64,000 nucleotides of DNA, from the NCBI GenBank assembly GCA_024449915.1, contig JAMZAV010001856.1, forward strand, positions 124,001-188,000. The letters are read 5' to 3'. Source of the DNA: Sweltsa coloradensis (taxonomy: Eukaryota; Arthropoda; Insecta; Plecoptera; Chloroperlidae). Below, one piece after another: positions 53,783 through 64,000 of the stretch. The notes under the pieces were generated by a model. The model saw only the letters and a list, made by a program, of their open reading frames with translations. It made no database searches and was not told where the DNA came from. Position 1 is the stretch's first letter. Each line of letters starts with the position of its first letter. The position numbers and the translations under genes were made by a program.

Positions 53783-54110
53783 ATGAGCATGGCTCTGCTA
53801 TTCGTAAAAGGCGATTCAAGAGAAAAAGTCCACCTCGCAAACATCAGCTAGAAAGAGCGGAGTATCTTACTCCCCGAAACTAGAGGCGAGCTCTGGCAAT
53901 CGTCGTCGGGGACCTTGTCCCCTTCCCTTGACGACCCCCGGCGAACGATGACAAAGACGATGACGACCGCGACGTGAGAAACCCCCCTTCCTCCCCTTAC
54001 CTGTGGCTGGTTCTGACCAGCATGGGCCCCTCCTCCCCACCCCCCTTAGGCTAGAGTGGTGCATTATGACCTAACGGTTGACGCGTCCTTAATCCAAATA
54101 AACCAAACCA
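53783..54110 (+). repeat. SINE-like family S, best-preserved copy
   Basis: It runs from AGCATGGCTCTGCTATTCGT through CACCTCGCAAACATCAGCTA, GAGGCGAGCTCTGGCAATCG, CGATGACAAAGACGATGACG and GTGGCTGGTTCTGACCAGCA to GGTGCATTATGACCTAACGG and TTGACGCGTCCTTAATCCAA. About 330 bp, no Pol III boxes seen, no gene. The 3' hairpin resembles the LINE-A terminus. Confidence 0.75.
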
Positions 54111-54310
54111 TGATTCAAACTTACTATAGGTCTTCACACGGTTGCCAATGCACAGGGACAAAAGAAACGTGACAACGCTGTTTCCTAATGGCTCCCGTAT
54201 TGAAATACTGTCTCCCTCCTTCATTCTCCAACCACAACTTCGAGCTGAAATCCGAGCCTCGCTTTCATCTCCTTGAGATCTTTCAGATGCCCACACCAAC
54301 TAATACAATT
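54111..54310. other. No feature recognised
   Basis: The overlapping minus frame (54,051-54,299) has no motif. Confidence 0.35.
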
Positions 54311-54313
54311 CGC

Positions 54314-54830
54314 TTTCCTACGTTTAGACTCTCACGTAGAGAAGACGTGGTATTGTCCTGAATTCCTAATAGGCCACACACGTCTAACTCACGGATATCT
54401 CGTAACAAGAGAAACGGTTTACCAGACGTGACACATGTGATGAACCTCTAACCGTGCATTATAATATGCTAGCAGAATGTACCAAACATGAGGCCTTGCG
54501 CACGCACGTTGATCTCTCCAAATAATGAAGGACTTCTATCATATGCTAACCGGCGACAAATTTCAAATATTTTTATTCGAAAAATTTTTATTCAAAAAAA
54601 TTAATTTAAAATATTACTTTTTTAAAATTTATTTTTTTTTAATCGAAAAACAATTTTTTTTTGTTTTGTTTATTAGGTACTATCATCACCATCTTTTTTC
54701 TTTTTTTTAAAAAATTTTCAAAACAATATAAATCATCAAACACATATAAACATGCATTTAAATTAAAAGCAATATCACAAGCTGCGAATATGACCTCCCC
54801 GGTTTGAAGCGCTGTTGTTTTTTCCACGTC
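54314..54830 (+). pseudogene. LINE-A copy, C-terminal region and 3' UTR
   Basis: CGTTTAGACTCTCACGTAGA, AGGCCACACACGTCTAACTC, GTGACACATGTGATG and CTAGCAGAATGTACCAAA follow the LINE-A order; the 3' UTR and a terminal block (GACCTCCCCGGTTTGAAGCG) lie in the corrupted zone starting near 54,560. Confidence 0.65.
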
Positions 54831-54899
54831 GCCGTCACTTTTAATCAAAAGTTTTTGGGAAAAAAATCCTCCACTTGGGGGGGTCCCGGGTCGACTTGC

Positions 54900-55050
54900 A
54901 AGTTTTTTGGGCCAGGGGAAAGGGGGGCCCCAGAGCAGGGCCCTTTTTAAAAAACTTTTAGATGCAAATTCAAGAGACACAGCCCCCCCTCGCAAACTTC
55001 AGCAAATACAAAGGGAAAGCTTACTCCCCAAAACTTGTGGCGAGCTCGGG
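54900..55050 (+). repeat. SINE-like family S, partial, corrupted
   Basis: CCTCGCAAACTTCAGC, CTTACTCCCCAAAACT and GGCGAGCTCGGGCC are recognisable. Confidence 0.4.
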
Positions 55051-55424
55051 CCCCTTCCCTTTACGTCGGAACCCACCTCCCTTCTTTTGACGACCCTATT
55101 TTTTGGGCCCAATATAAAATTTAAAAATATTTTTAAATTTATTATAAAGTAAATAATTTTGATAAAAAAACCCCCAAAACTGTGGGCTACAAAGCAAAAC
55201 CTTTACTTGTCAGCGGCGCCCTATGGGCACCAAAGATGATTAATGTTGTGAAAAAAGTCTGCCCGTGGAAAATTTTAAATTGTTTCCTTCTAAAACACTG
55301 GGGGAAAGGAACAAAGTGTTATGGGGCCTTGCTCAAACTTTTGGGCCCCAGAAATATGAAACGTTTTTTAAATAATCCGGAATTTTTGGAAAATTTTTGT
55401 TTTTTTTGGATTGGGGACGCGTAA

Positions 55425-55800
55425 AACCCGTTAGGTCATAATGAAACCACTCTACCTTAAGGGGGGGGGGGGGGGGGGGGGAGAGGGGGGGCCCTGCTGG
55501 CCCCCAGAACCAGCCCGGGTAGGGGGGGGAAAAAAGGGGGGTTTTCTCACGTCCGGTCTTTCTCGCCCTTTGTCATCTTTTCTTTGGGTGTCATTTTTCA
55601 TCGTCCCCGGGGGGTCGTAAGGGGGAAGGGGGAAAAGGCCCCCGACGACGATTGCCAGGGGGGCCCCCCCGCCTCTAGATTCGGGGATTTCCCTTTTCAT
55701 ACAAGCTGATGTTTGCGGGGTTTGGATTTTTTCTTTTGAATCCCCCTTTTTAAAAGGATTAGCAAAAACCCTCCCCCCCCCTTTTGGGCCCAATTCAAAC
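55425..55800 (-). repeat. SINE-like family S copy, inverted, corrupted
   Basis: CCGTTAGGTCATAATG at the left is the complement of the 3' end, followed by complements of GTGGCTGGTTCT, GACGACCC and the GAGGCGAG...AATCG block. Confidence 0.6.
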
Positions 55801-56194
55801 CCCGGGCCCAGAGGGGGGATATATTAAAAAAATAAATAATAAAAAATAAAAATAATAAAAATATGTGAGAGTTTAACAAACCAGGATCTTTTCCCTGGGG
55901 ACTAGGTCTTAACTTTCCCATATTCATGAAAGGAAAATACTTGGGGAAATTTTAAAGTAAGAATTTTCAGTGGGGGGTATTGATTCGGGGGACGAAAATT
56001 ATAGTTCGCTGAGTAACGCGGGTAAAAAACCTACATTGTTTACTTTGTTATTTTTTATTACAAAATCACGATTTGTTGTGGGCTCCTAAACGAAAAGAAA
56101 GTAATATTTGACCCCCCACACTCGTCATTCATACTCCTAAAACACGACTGTAATAAAAACCCCTTTAAAATAAAACAAAAATAAAATATATCAA

Positions 56195-56545
56195 ATACTG
56201 GGCCCCTTGTCGGGCCCGGGGGTAAAATTTTTGCCCCAAGCATGGCATTTGCAAATTGGGTAAAAGGGCGATTCAAGAGAAAAGTCCCCTGGGAAAACAT
56301 CAGCTAGTATGAAAGGATAGTATTTATTTCCTTGGAAACTAAAGGCGAGTCTGGCAATCGCGTCGGGGACCCCCCCCCTTTTTCCTTTGGACGCCCCCCC
56401 TCGACGAAGAAAACCCAATGACACAAACGAAGGGTTTGAAAAAATACAATGAGGGAAACCCCCCCTACGTGGGGAAAAACCCCCCCCCCTTTTTCCCCTC
56501 CCCTTAGCCGTGCGGGGTAAAATTTAAATTCAGATTTTCAGTGCG
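56195..56545 (+). repeat. SINE-like family S copy, corrupted
   Basis: GCATGGCATTTGCAAATTGG, AACATCAGCTAGTATGAAAG, AAACTAAAGGCGAG and TCTGGCAATCGCGTCGGGGA. Confidence 0.55.
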
Positions 56546-57235
56546 GCTTTAAAATTTCCCCGGCTGCCCGACTGTGGGGCCCGACCCCCAAAAAATGGGG
56601 CGAGCAAACAGGGGTTTGGTCTTGAAAAGTGTGCCCCTTTAACAAAACAATTTACAACACGGGGGGAAAAAACATTGAACATTCATTTTAAAAAGAAAGC
56701 TTATCCGGAATATTTTGAAAGAACACATTATTTTTTACGTCAGCCCATAATAAATTAATTTTTTATCAAAAAAATATTTTCTATTGTAAAACCTTATTTT
56801 TCCCTTAAAAAACCAGGGATTGTTTATTTTTTAAAATTTGAATAAAAAAAAAATATTTTTTGTTTTGGGGAAAAATGAAAACCTCCCCTCAATAGCTCAG
56901 ATTTAAGAAGTTTGCTCGGGGAGGGGAATTTTATTTTCTCTTTCCCTATGATATAAAAAAACAGTTTAAATTTTGAAAACGTTTTCCTAGGTTTTTCCCC
57001 GTTTAAATTTAATTGGGGTTTTCTATTAAAAAGATCTGCGTTTCATTTTTTAAATCTTTGTAGGCTTCATCAAACTACTTTTTGGGCGGTTTTGCTAAAT
57101 TTTACGGGGAAATTTTTTTCTTTTTCAAAGAAATACTAAAAATTTTAAAATAAAACCATTCAATTTTCATCACAAACTTATGTAAAAAATAAATAAGTAT
57201 TATTTAACCTTTGTCATGTTAAATTAATGAGATTT
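56546..57235. other. Corrupted unassigned sequence
   Basis: AT-rich, homopolymer-rich, no feature. Confidence 0.35.
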
Positions 57236-57239
57236 TAAA

Positions 57240-58090
57240 CCAAAACCCCTAAGCATCTGCGAAATTACGCCGGAGCCCGCGAAAAAGTCGGGGCACGAAG
57301 ATGCAGTTCAGGGAAAAGTATTTCATTTTTACATGATGATTGCAAAAACTAAATGACATGAAAAAAAACAGCATCTTTTTTCTAAAGAATAGAGGAAAAC
57401 AAAAAATTGCATTTATTTTAAACGCCCCTCTAAAGCAGAAATTGCTATAAATTAAACAAAGGGAAAATAAATCCCCGGGAAACTATTTTTTTTACGGAGC
57501 GCAATAAAAGAGTGCTACGACCAGACGCGGGGGGTTTTTTCACTTCCCCACATTGTTGAAATCCAAAAAAGCAAAGGTAAAAAACGTTAAAACAGAGCAA
57601 TGACAGTTTTTGTTTGCCCCAAATTGGCTTTGTAATATTAAATATCGTCAAAAGTTTTAGGAGTTTTTTGATAGAAGACTTTATTGAAGAGCTGAAGAAA
57701 ATAGAGTTGATTTGCCTATGATCCCCCTTTAAATTTTTTTGGTATATTGAAAGGCACTTTCCCTTTTTCCCCCGACAGAATTTTTTGGGTTTGGGGCCCT
57801 ACCCTAAACACTAGGTAAAAGGGAAGGCTGGAAATTTTTCTGAAACTAGGGGACTTGCCCCTTGGGAGCATCTGTGGCTGGGTCTGGGCCCCATGGGCCT
57901 TGTATCATTTTAAACTCTTTTTAAATTTTCCATTTTTAAACCTACCCATGGTTGGTTCGGTCCGGAAACGCTAGTGCCCTCCCATATTCCCTGGCTAGAG
58001 TGGAGAAATTTATGACCAAATTTTTGGCGCAATCTTGGCCCAAATTTACCAAGACTTTTAAATTTATAGCATGTCTATAATAAATGTTTT
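57240..58090 (+). repeat. Segmental repeat D, copy 2, corrupted
   Basis: Matches 31,010-31,930 in order (TTACGCCGGAGCCCGCG, GAAGATGCAG, TTTACGGAGCGCAAT, CACATTGTTGAAATCC, CTGTGGCTGGGTCT, CTTGTATCA). The GGAT microsatellite of copy 1 is absent near 57,720. Confidence 0.65.
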
Positions 58091-58329
58091 GTTACTTTCA
58101 TAAACCCGATGACAAAGCCCTTTTCCCTCTTTTTACCCGTGGTTTTTTTTGGGGCCCCAGCATGGGACTTATCCCCCCATATCCCCAAGGTTATAGATTT
58201 TAAAATTTTAAACCTAGAGGTTGACGCCCTTCATACAATAAATTTTAAATACTTAAATCTCTGTCTTGGATTATAGGTGGGCCTAATGGGGGAAAAGCCA
58301 GAATAAAGATTATGTAGTCTGCGTCTAGC

Positions 58330-58735
58330 CATAGGTCTTGGGTTCAATTTTAAAAAAACCAGGGCCTGACCCCGGGGTAAAATTTGGGCCCAGAGCATGT
58401 AGCATGGGAAAATGCGGGGGAAAGGTTAAAGTCCATCTGGGCAAAAATTTCCTAAAAAGAGGGGAGTATATTACTTCCCGAAACAGAGGCGAGCTCTGGC
58501 ATTCGCTTGGGGAAACCTTTTCCCTTTTTCCCTTGAGGACGCCCCCTGACGATCATACCATGACAAACAAAACGAAAACCCAAAGACGAGGGACGACTGC
58601 GAGGGTCATATAACATCCCATTTTTCCCCTTGACCCGTCGCTGGTTCAGGGCCAGAATGGGCCCTTTCCTCCCCATTTTCCCATAGGTTGTGCTGAGCGA
58701 AATTTTTGACGCACCCTTTAACCCAAATAACGAAT
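58330..58735 (+). repeat. SINE-like family S copy, corrupted
   Basis: CAGAGCATGTAGCATGGG, CCCGAAACAGAGGCGAGCTC, TGGCATTCG and a worn 3' end (TTTTTGACGCACCC). Confidence 0.5.
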
Positions 58736-58859
58736 AATAGTTTGTAAATATATAAAAAACCAAATTTTTTGCAGTGCCCCCAGTCTCACGACTGGCCCTG
58801 GGGCGGCTCTAGTCAGCTAGTTTTAAAATTTAAAATTTTTTTAAAACATTCGTTTCGGG

Positions 58860-59115
58860 GTTTCTACCCACCAGTCCCCCAAACTTTTTTGTAAGTGTGG
58901 ACATTGAAAAAAAAGGGCGGATAAAGGGAACAAAAAAAAAATTATTTTTTATTTTTAATTTTACATTTTGGGGGTTTCTACCCACGATCACATATTTTTA
59001 TAAACTTATAAATAATATTTTCATAACATACATCATAAACTTATTTCATTCCCTTTACAATATCAAAAGGCGGCGCAATAAAAATTAATGGTTAAGCCCC
59101 CTTTTTTTTCTCACT
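58860..59115 (+). repeat. LINE-A 3' UTR trace, corrupted
   Basis: Ends AAGGCGGCGCAATAAAAATTAATGG, similar to the LINE-A terminal block. Confidence 0.4.
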
Positions 59116-62100
59116 GGGCGATTTACTTTTTGTAATTTTTTAGGTTTATAACCACCCGTAGGAACTAATTTGGGGAAAAATTTACAATCTTGCGGGGTAA
59201 AGGGACGGGGGGGAAAAGGGGCGTGAACATTTTTTCCCCCCTTGGGAATTTTTCGGCATAAAAAATATGGCACTAGCCGCCAGCCGCGAGGGGGGTAATC
59301 CCACAGATAGATAGTGGGATGATTAATTAATGTCCGATAAACTACAACGCCAAATATTCAGCCAAGGTCCCCCCTCTTTGCAAAAAACCTGCTAGATGAA
59401 AAATTTTGGATATTCTAGCAATTTTTCTATCCTACCCTTATGTGGGTTTTCTTTTTTTTATTTTTTTAAAATTTAAAATGAATAATATTTTAATTTTGAT
59501 ATCATATTTAATTTGAATTTAACACGGGAATTTTGGGAAGTTATCCAAATTGGTCACCCAGAATGAACAAATGCATAAAATTTTTTTTGGGGTATCTTGA
59601 CTGTAGGGTGAAAAATCTCCACATAAAAGGGCGTAGGAATTTGATTTGAAATTTCCCGGGTTAATAACTAAATGAAACTAAAATGCATTTTTTTTAAAAC
59701 AAAAAAATTTCCCCATTAATTTGGGATTGTGCAAAAGTAGGGGTGCTCAGAAAAATAAAAAAATTAATTTTTTTGCTATTACACCACGGCAGGTCTTACA
59801 AAGGGGGTAAACCCAAAACCCGGGCAAGAGTTCGATACACACACTAAAGCTAGATGTCTTTTGCAAGGTGATAGTGTAATGTAGAAGATTAAAAAATCAA
59901 CCCCGTATTGTTTCCAATACCCTTTCTCAGCGGGGGGCATCTCAAAAAAAATTAAAGAAACAGAGTATTTTTTCTAGAAGTTATTATGCAGGACAGATTG
60001 TTTCATAATTATATTTGGGCGAAGGGCGCCCGCAAAAAATTCGAAAATGACATTGGTACCCACAGAAAACTTTCCCCACGAGCGCCCACGAGGTATCATT
60101 GTACCAAACCCCAAATTTCGCGAATGGCAGGTCAAAGCTAGGGGTCAAAAGTTTAAAAATTTTGGTTTATTATTATTTATGTTTAAATTTTTAACCCCAG
60201 CACCCCCGTTAGATGTTTGGGACATAGGATGAAAAGCGCTGGGCCAGACGTTTGGCGTTTTTAAATCTAAAGAACTTAATTGATTATAATAATAATTTTA
60301 TAAATATATAATAAAAAATTTTAATTAGTTTATCGGGATTCAGATTTTGAAGTGAAATTTAATTTTTTTTAGAGCAAAGCACTGAAATCAAATGTGTAAA
60401 TTTTTGGCTCGTTTGGGATTTTGTTAGAAACTCGCTTCCAAAACAGAAGGTCCATGGTTTCCCCCCTTCCCCTTAAATCAGAAGTTTTTAACTGCCCGAT
60501 TTTGCAACGGTGGGCCCTTTCAGCCGGCCCCAGCAAAAGAGGCACATAATAAATTTAAATTTTTTCTGAAAACGGGCCCTTTTTGATTCTGGCGTTTATC
60601 CCCGGGCGCACTGTCCCCTACTACTGATTTCTAGATTTTCCCATATTTAAAAAAATTTTATTTTGGTTTGGTTTTTCGCCCCCCTCGTCGATTTCTTTGG
60701 GGCCCACAGGGGTTTGGGTTTGTCGCTTTAGTTTAAATGTTTCCCCCCCTAAAATCAGTTATATGACTGAGTGGGTTTGACTAAATTGAATTTTTTTATT
60801 TATTATAAAGCTACGCAAAGCTCACTTCCATGCAAAAATAGCCCACCTCAGGGAAAGTTATTCCTTTTAAAAAAAGTTTTTTTTTTACCCTAACCCCCCC
60901 CCCCATAAAAAGAAAAGTAAATTTTAATTAGGATTGCAATTTCGACAGAAATATTTTTGTAAAAAATTTTTACCCGGAAAACACAAATTAAAAACCCAAA
61001 AAAAAAAGTAAGTGGTCCCTTTGAGGGCTCCCCCTACACTAAAAAACATTGGGAAAAATTTTGCAAAAAATACACCCAAAAAAAACTCAAAAATCTCGTA
61101 GTTTAATTATAATGCGTCACACCCAAAGGGATGGGGTGACACTGGGAGTTAGGATTATTCCCCATTATTTTTCCCTAGGGTTCGAAATTTTTAAACACAT
61201 GTGGGACCCCATTAGAATGAGATACAAATTATTCAATATGTAAATTCACGTACCCTCGTAAAACCCCCGACGAAATTTGTTAGTAAAAGTGATGTTTGAC
61301 ATACTTAAAACGCTCGCCTCTAGTGGGGCTACTTTAAAATATAAAAAACCCGGAAAAATATTTTTTTTTTTTTAAAGGGAGAAAACTAAAGATATGTAAA
61401 GTGATCATTTTCACGTTCTTGTTTTGGGTTTTTTGACTTCTTCGGCCCCCACTTTGCAAGTGGCATTCACACGCAATTTAAAAGATGAACCCGCATTGCC
61501 AAAAATACGTTGTAGGTTTTTTACTTAGAAATTTTTTGTTCCCTTTTATTTCAATTTCTTGGACAAACTTTTTGCCCAAAAAAAAAAGTAAAATGGAAAA
61601 CACTTCGAAGTATAAGGTTTCAAGGTTAATCGGGGGGGGGGGGGGGGGGACGGGTTTGGGACATTGGCAGAATTTAAAAATCCCCACGGTGCAGGGAATT
61701 TAAATTATTATTTATTATAAATTTATATTTTAGGGAATCATAAATCTTTTTACATTATAACTTACCAAGCAAATAAACAATGATTGGGTCCCATACCGGG
61801 AAAAAATATTAAAAAATTTTTTAAAAAATTTTTCCCCCCCCCATCTGAAAAATTCTTGGGAAAAAATCAAGGTTGGGATAAACGATCATGTAATTTTTTT
61901 AATATTTCCTCCCACCCTCCCCCTTTGCAGGGGAAAAAAGAAACCCATTTCGGGAAATAAAAGTAATTAACCCTCAGATTTAAAAAAAACAAAATGAATT
62001 AAATGGGGATGTTTCTTTCCCTAGTTCGTAAATACGGAAAAAACTGCAATTGAGACACTCAGATGGTTTTTTAAATTTGGGCCCCCGCCTTATGTATGAT

Positions 62101-63045
62101 ATTATTATCGTTCTGGTAAAACAAAACAATTGATGGGAATGAAAGGGTTTTTTAAAAAAACAAAACAAAATTTCAAAAAAATGCGTTGCATGTAAAAAAT
62201 GTAAATTTTAGTGACGGCCATGATTTGGGGAAATAATCCCGGGCATTTTAAAACCTAGTTTTACAGTTACCCTTTATTCACCCGGATGAGTCGCATTGAC
62301 CAACTACTTTCCCCAAAAAACCATTTTACAAATTGTTGTTGTGTGCTTTTTTTGCTAAGAGGGTTTTAAAAAACCCCCACTCTCAGTGGATGTAATGCGA
62401 TTTCCCTTCCCATAGATTATGGGGTTTATTTAAGTCGGAAATTTTAACCAACGACCCCTTTTGTATGGAAGCAGGGACGCTTTTCCTTTGGGGCCAACAA
62501 ACCACAAAACATTAAATTTTGGGGGAAATTGCACCCCCCGAGCAATAAAAAAGAAAAATTCTGTAATAATAAAATTAAACATTACTAGGCATGGGGGATG
62601 TCTGTCCTATGGATAGGGCCCCGGGTTTGGGAAACCCTTCGAGACCGGGGAATCCGGGAAAGAAGGGGTTTTTTTGAGCTTTTCCCCATTTTCAATTCGA
62701 ATGCAAGGGATTGAATAAAGAATGCCCTCGGATTATTTTTAAATTTTCCTTTCCGCAAACTTTCCTATTTAAATCACCAGGGAAAGGGTCCCCCACCCGG
62801 TTTAAAATTTATGTGAAAAATCCTACAAGGGGGTCCAACAAAAATGTATTTTTTTATGGGTAGAGGTTTGAAAGGCCCCACTACCGGCGTAAACAAAAGA
62901 TGTTATTTTCTTTATCGTGCTGAAAAAAACCTACACGATATCTAAAAAAAAAATAAAAGGGTTTTGTTTTTGGGACTATAATTCCCTAGACTAATAATTT
63001 TCGACAACAGTGGGTGTGTTTTCCAAAAAAACAAATTTCATATTT
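59116..63045. other. Corrupted unassigned sequence
   Basis: Nearly 4 kb of homopolymer-rich DNA with no supportable gene. A tRNA-like pattern near 62,598-62,662 (CCTATGGATAGGGC as A box, GACCGGGGAATCC as B box) is suggestive only. A G run lies at 61,632. Confidence 0.35.
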
Positions 63046-63049
63046 TTTG

Positions 63050-63600
63050 TGCCCACATTGACTAACAAAATTCGTCCCCCCTTTCCCTCTCGACCTCACG
63101 TAGAGAAGAGGTGGTATGTCTAGAATTCGTATAGGGCCCTACACGCCTTACCCACGGATATCCTTAACCCAAAAAAAGGGTTTTTCCCATATGTGGGCAC
63201 ATGTATGTCCTTTTAAACCCTGCATCATTGCTAGCAGAAAAGTGCCAAATATGAGCATTTTCGCACGCAATTTGATCTCTCCCAATCATATGAAAATTCT
63301 ATCATATGATAACGGCGCAAAAATTTTTAAAAATTTTTTAAACCATTGTAATCTATTTTTAAAAAAAATTTAATTCACATAACTACACATTTTTTTTCTT
63401 TCTTTTTTTTCATTTACATACATAAATTTTTTTTTTGCTATTACTTTCTTCACATCAATTTATTTTTTTATTTATACACTTAGAAAAAAAATCTAATCAT
63501 CAAAAAAATACGGGATTCACTCTTTTCATTTCCTTTTTATTTACAGGCGGGGCAATATTTACCTACCGGGTTGGGAAAAGGCCCCATTTTCCCCACGTTT
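63050..63600 (+). pseudogene. LINE-A copy, corrupted
   Basis: GTGCCCACATTGACTAACAA, CTCACGTAGAGAAGAGGTGG, the frame SRIRIGPYTPYPRISL, then FARNLISPNHMK and a 3' UTR ending GGCGGGGCAATATTTACC. Confidence 0.6.
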
Positions 63601-64000
63601 CCCTCTTTTACCCTAGACTAATCGTAAAAAATATTTTCTTAGTTTTACAAAGCGGGGGAAATTTTGTAATTTGGGTTTAATGGGAGCACTACAAACCTTT
63701 TCATTGCGGGGAATCCAAAAAATAAACTACTTAAAGGCGTATAATATTATTTTGGCAGTCTCAAAATTTTGATGGAGCCGCGGTCGCAGTCTCGCAATGG
63801 GGCGCTGGGGGAATTTCACTTAAAAGGGCCCCCCCCCCCATTCGAATCCCCCACAAGGGGAAATTTTTTGTAATTTTTCTTATCTCGTCTATCCCCCCTC
63901 ATAGTCCAATGTATGGGGGTTTAAAAAGTGACGTTGAACAAAAAATTCATCATTAGTGGGATAAAGATGGGCTTTCAATTTGGGCAAAATTTGTGCAAAA
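63601..64000. other. Corrupted unassigned sequence
   Basis: A B-box-like CATTCGAATCCCC at 63,838 hints at another tRNA-derived repeat. Nothing else is readable. Confidence 0.3.

Overview
The window is eukaryotic, repeat-dominated DNA, most likely from an invertebrate animal. The basis is the mix of LINE, Ty3/gypsy, piggyBac-like, Harbinger-like and hAT-like elements, tRNA-derived repeats, a Maverick/Polinton, and many simple repeats (AT, CT, TG, GGAT). The phylum cannot be named from sequence alone. No ordinary host gene was found; every recognisable coding stretch belongs to a mobile element.

Sequence quality is uneven. Blocks at about 12.0-30.5 kb, 40.9-44.3 kb and 54.6-64.0 kb look corrupted: single bases are replaced by neighbours so that homopolymers grow. 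Repeat copies present in both clean and corrupted blocks show this directly. Frameshifts and stops in those blocks should not be read as biological decay.

Layout. 0-4.5 kb: a periodic CACTTTCG repeat, a hAT-like MITE candidate and a tRNA-like relic. 4.58-7.39 kb: a piggyBac-like non-autonomous element (TTAA target site) loaded with a 185-bp tandem repeat and a nearly perfect 0.7-kb foldback. 7.4-10.5 kb: tandem and palindromic copies of a tRNA-like repeat (unit about 291 bp). 10,534-24,148: a 13.6-kb Maverick/Polinton inserted in one of those copies, with a 6-bp target duplication, termini starting AG, long inverted arms (about 1.5-1.6 kb), and on the minus strand remnants of integrase, minor capsid, a basic protein, major capsid and a cysteine protease. 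Each arm carries a gene; the left copy is open (237 aa).

25-31 kb: MITEs, repeat-R2 copies and a second CACTTTCG array. 31-34.6 kb: a minus-strand LINE nested in a plus-strand LINE, with SINE-like copies. 36-39.2 kb: a 3.2-kb foldback. 40.9-44.3 kb: corrupted SINE-like and LINE copies. 45.4-51.1 kb: a Harbinger-like element (TTA duplication, Myb/SANT gene) containing a broken gypsy element whose reverse transcriptase core is deleted, and a hAT-type MITE with a perfect 8-bp duplication. 51.5-64 kb: a tRNA-derived tandem duplication, further LINE and SINE-like copies, and corrupted unassigned sequence.

The best candidate for an undescribed system is the Polinton with its arm-encoded gene and the dense transcription-factor-like motifs around that gene.
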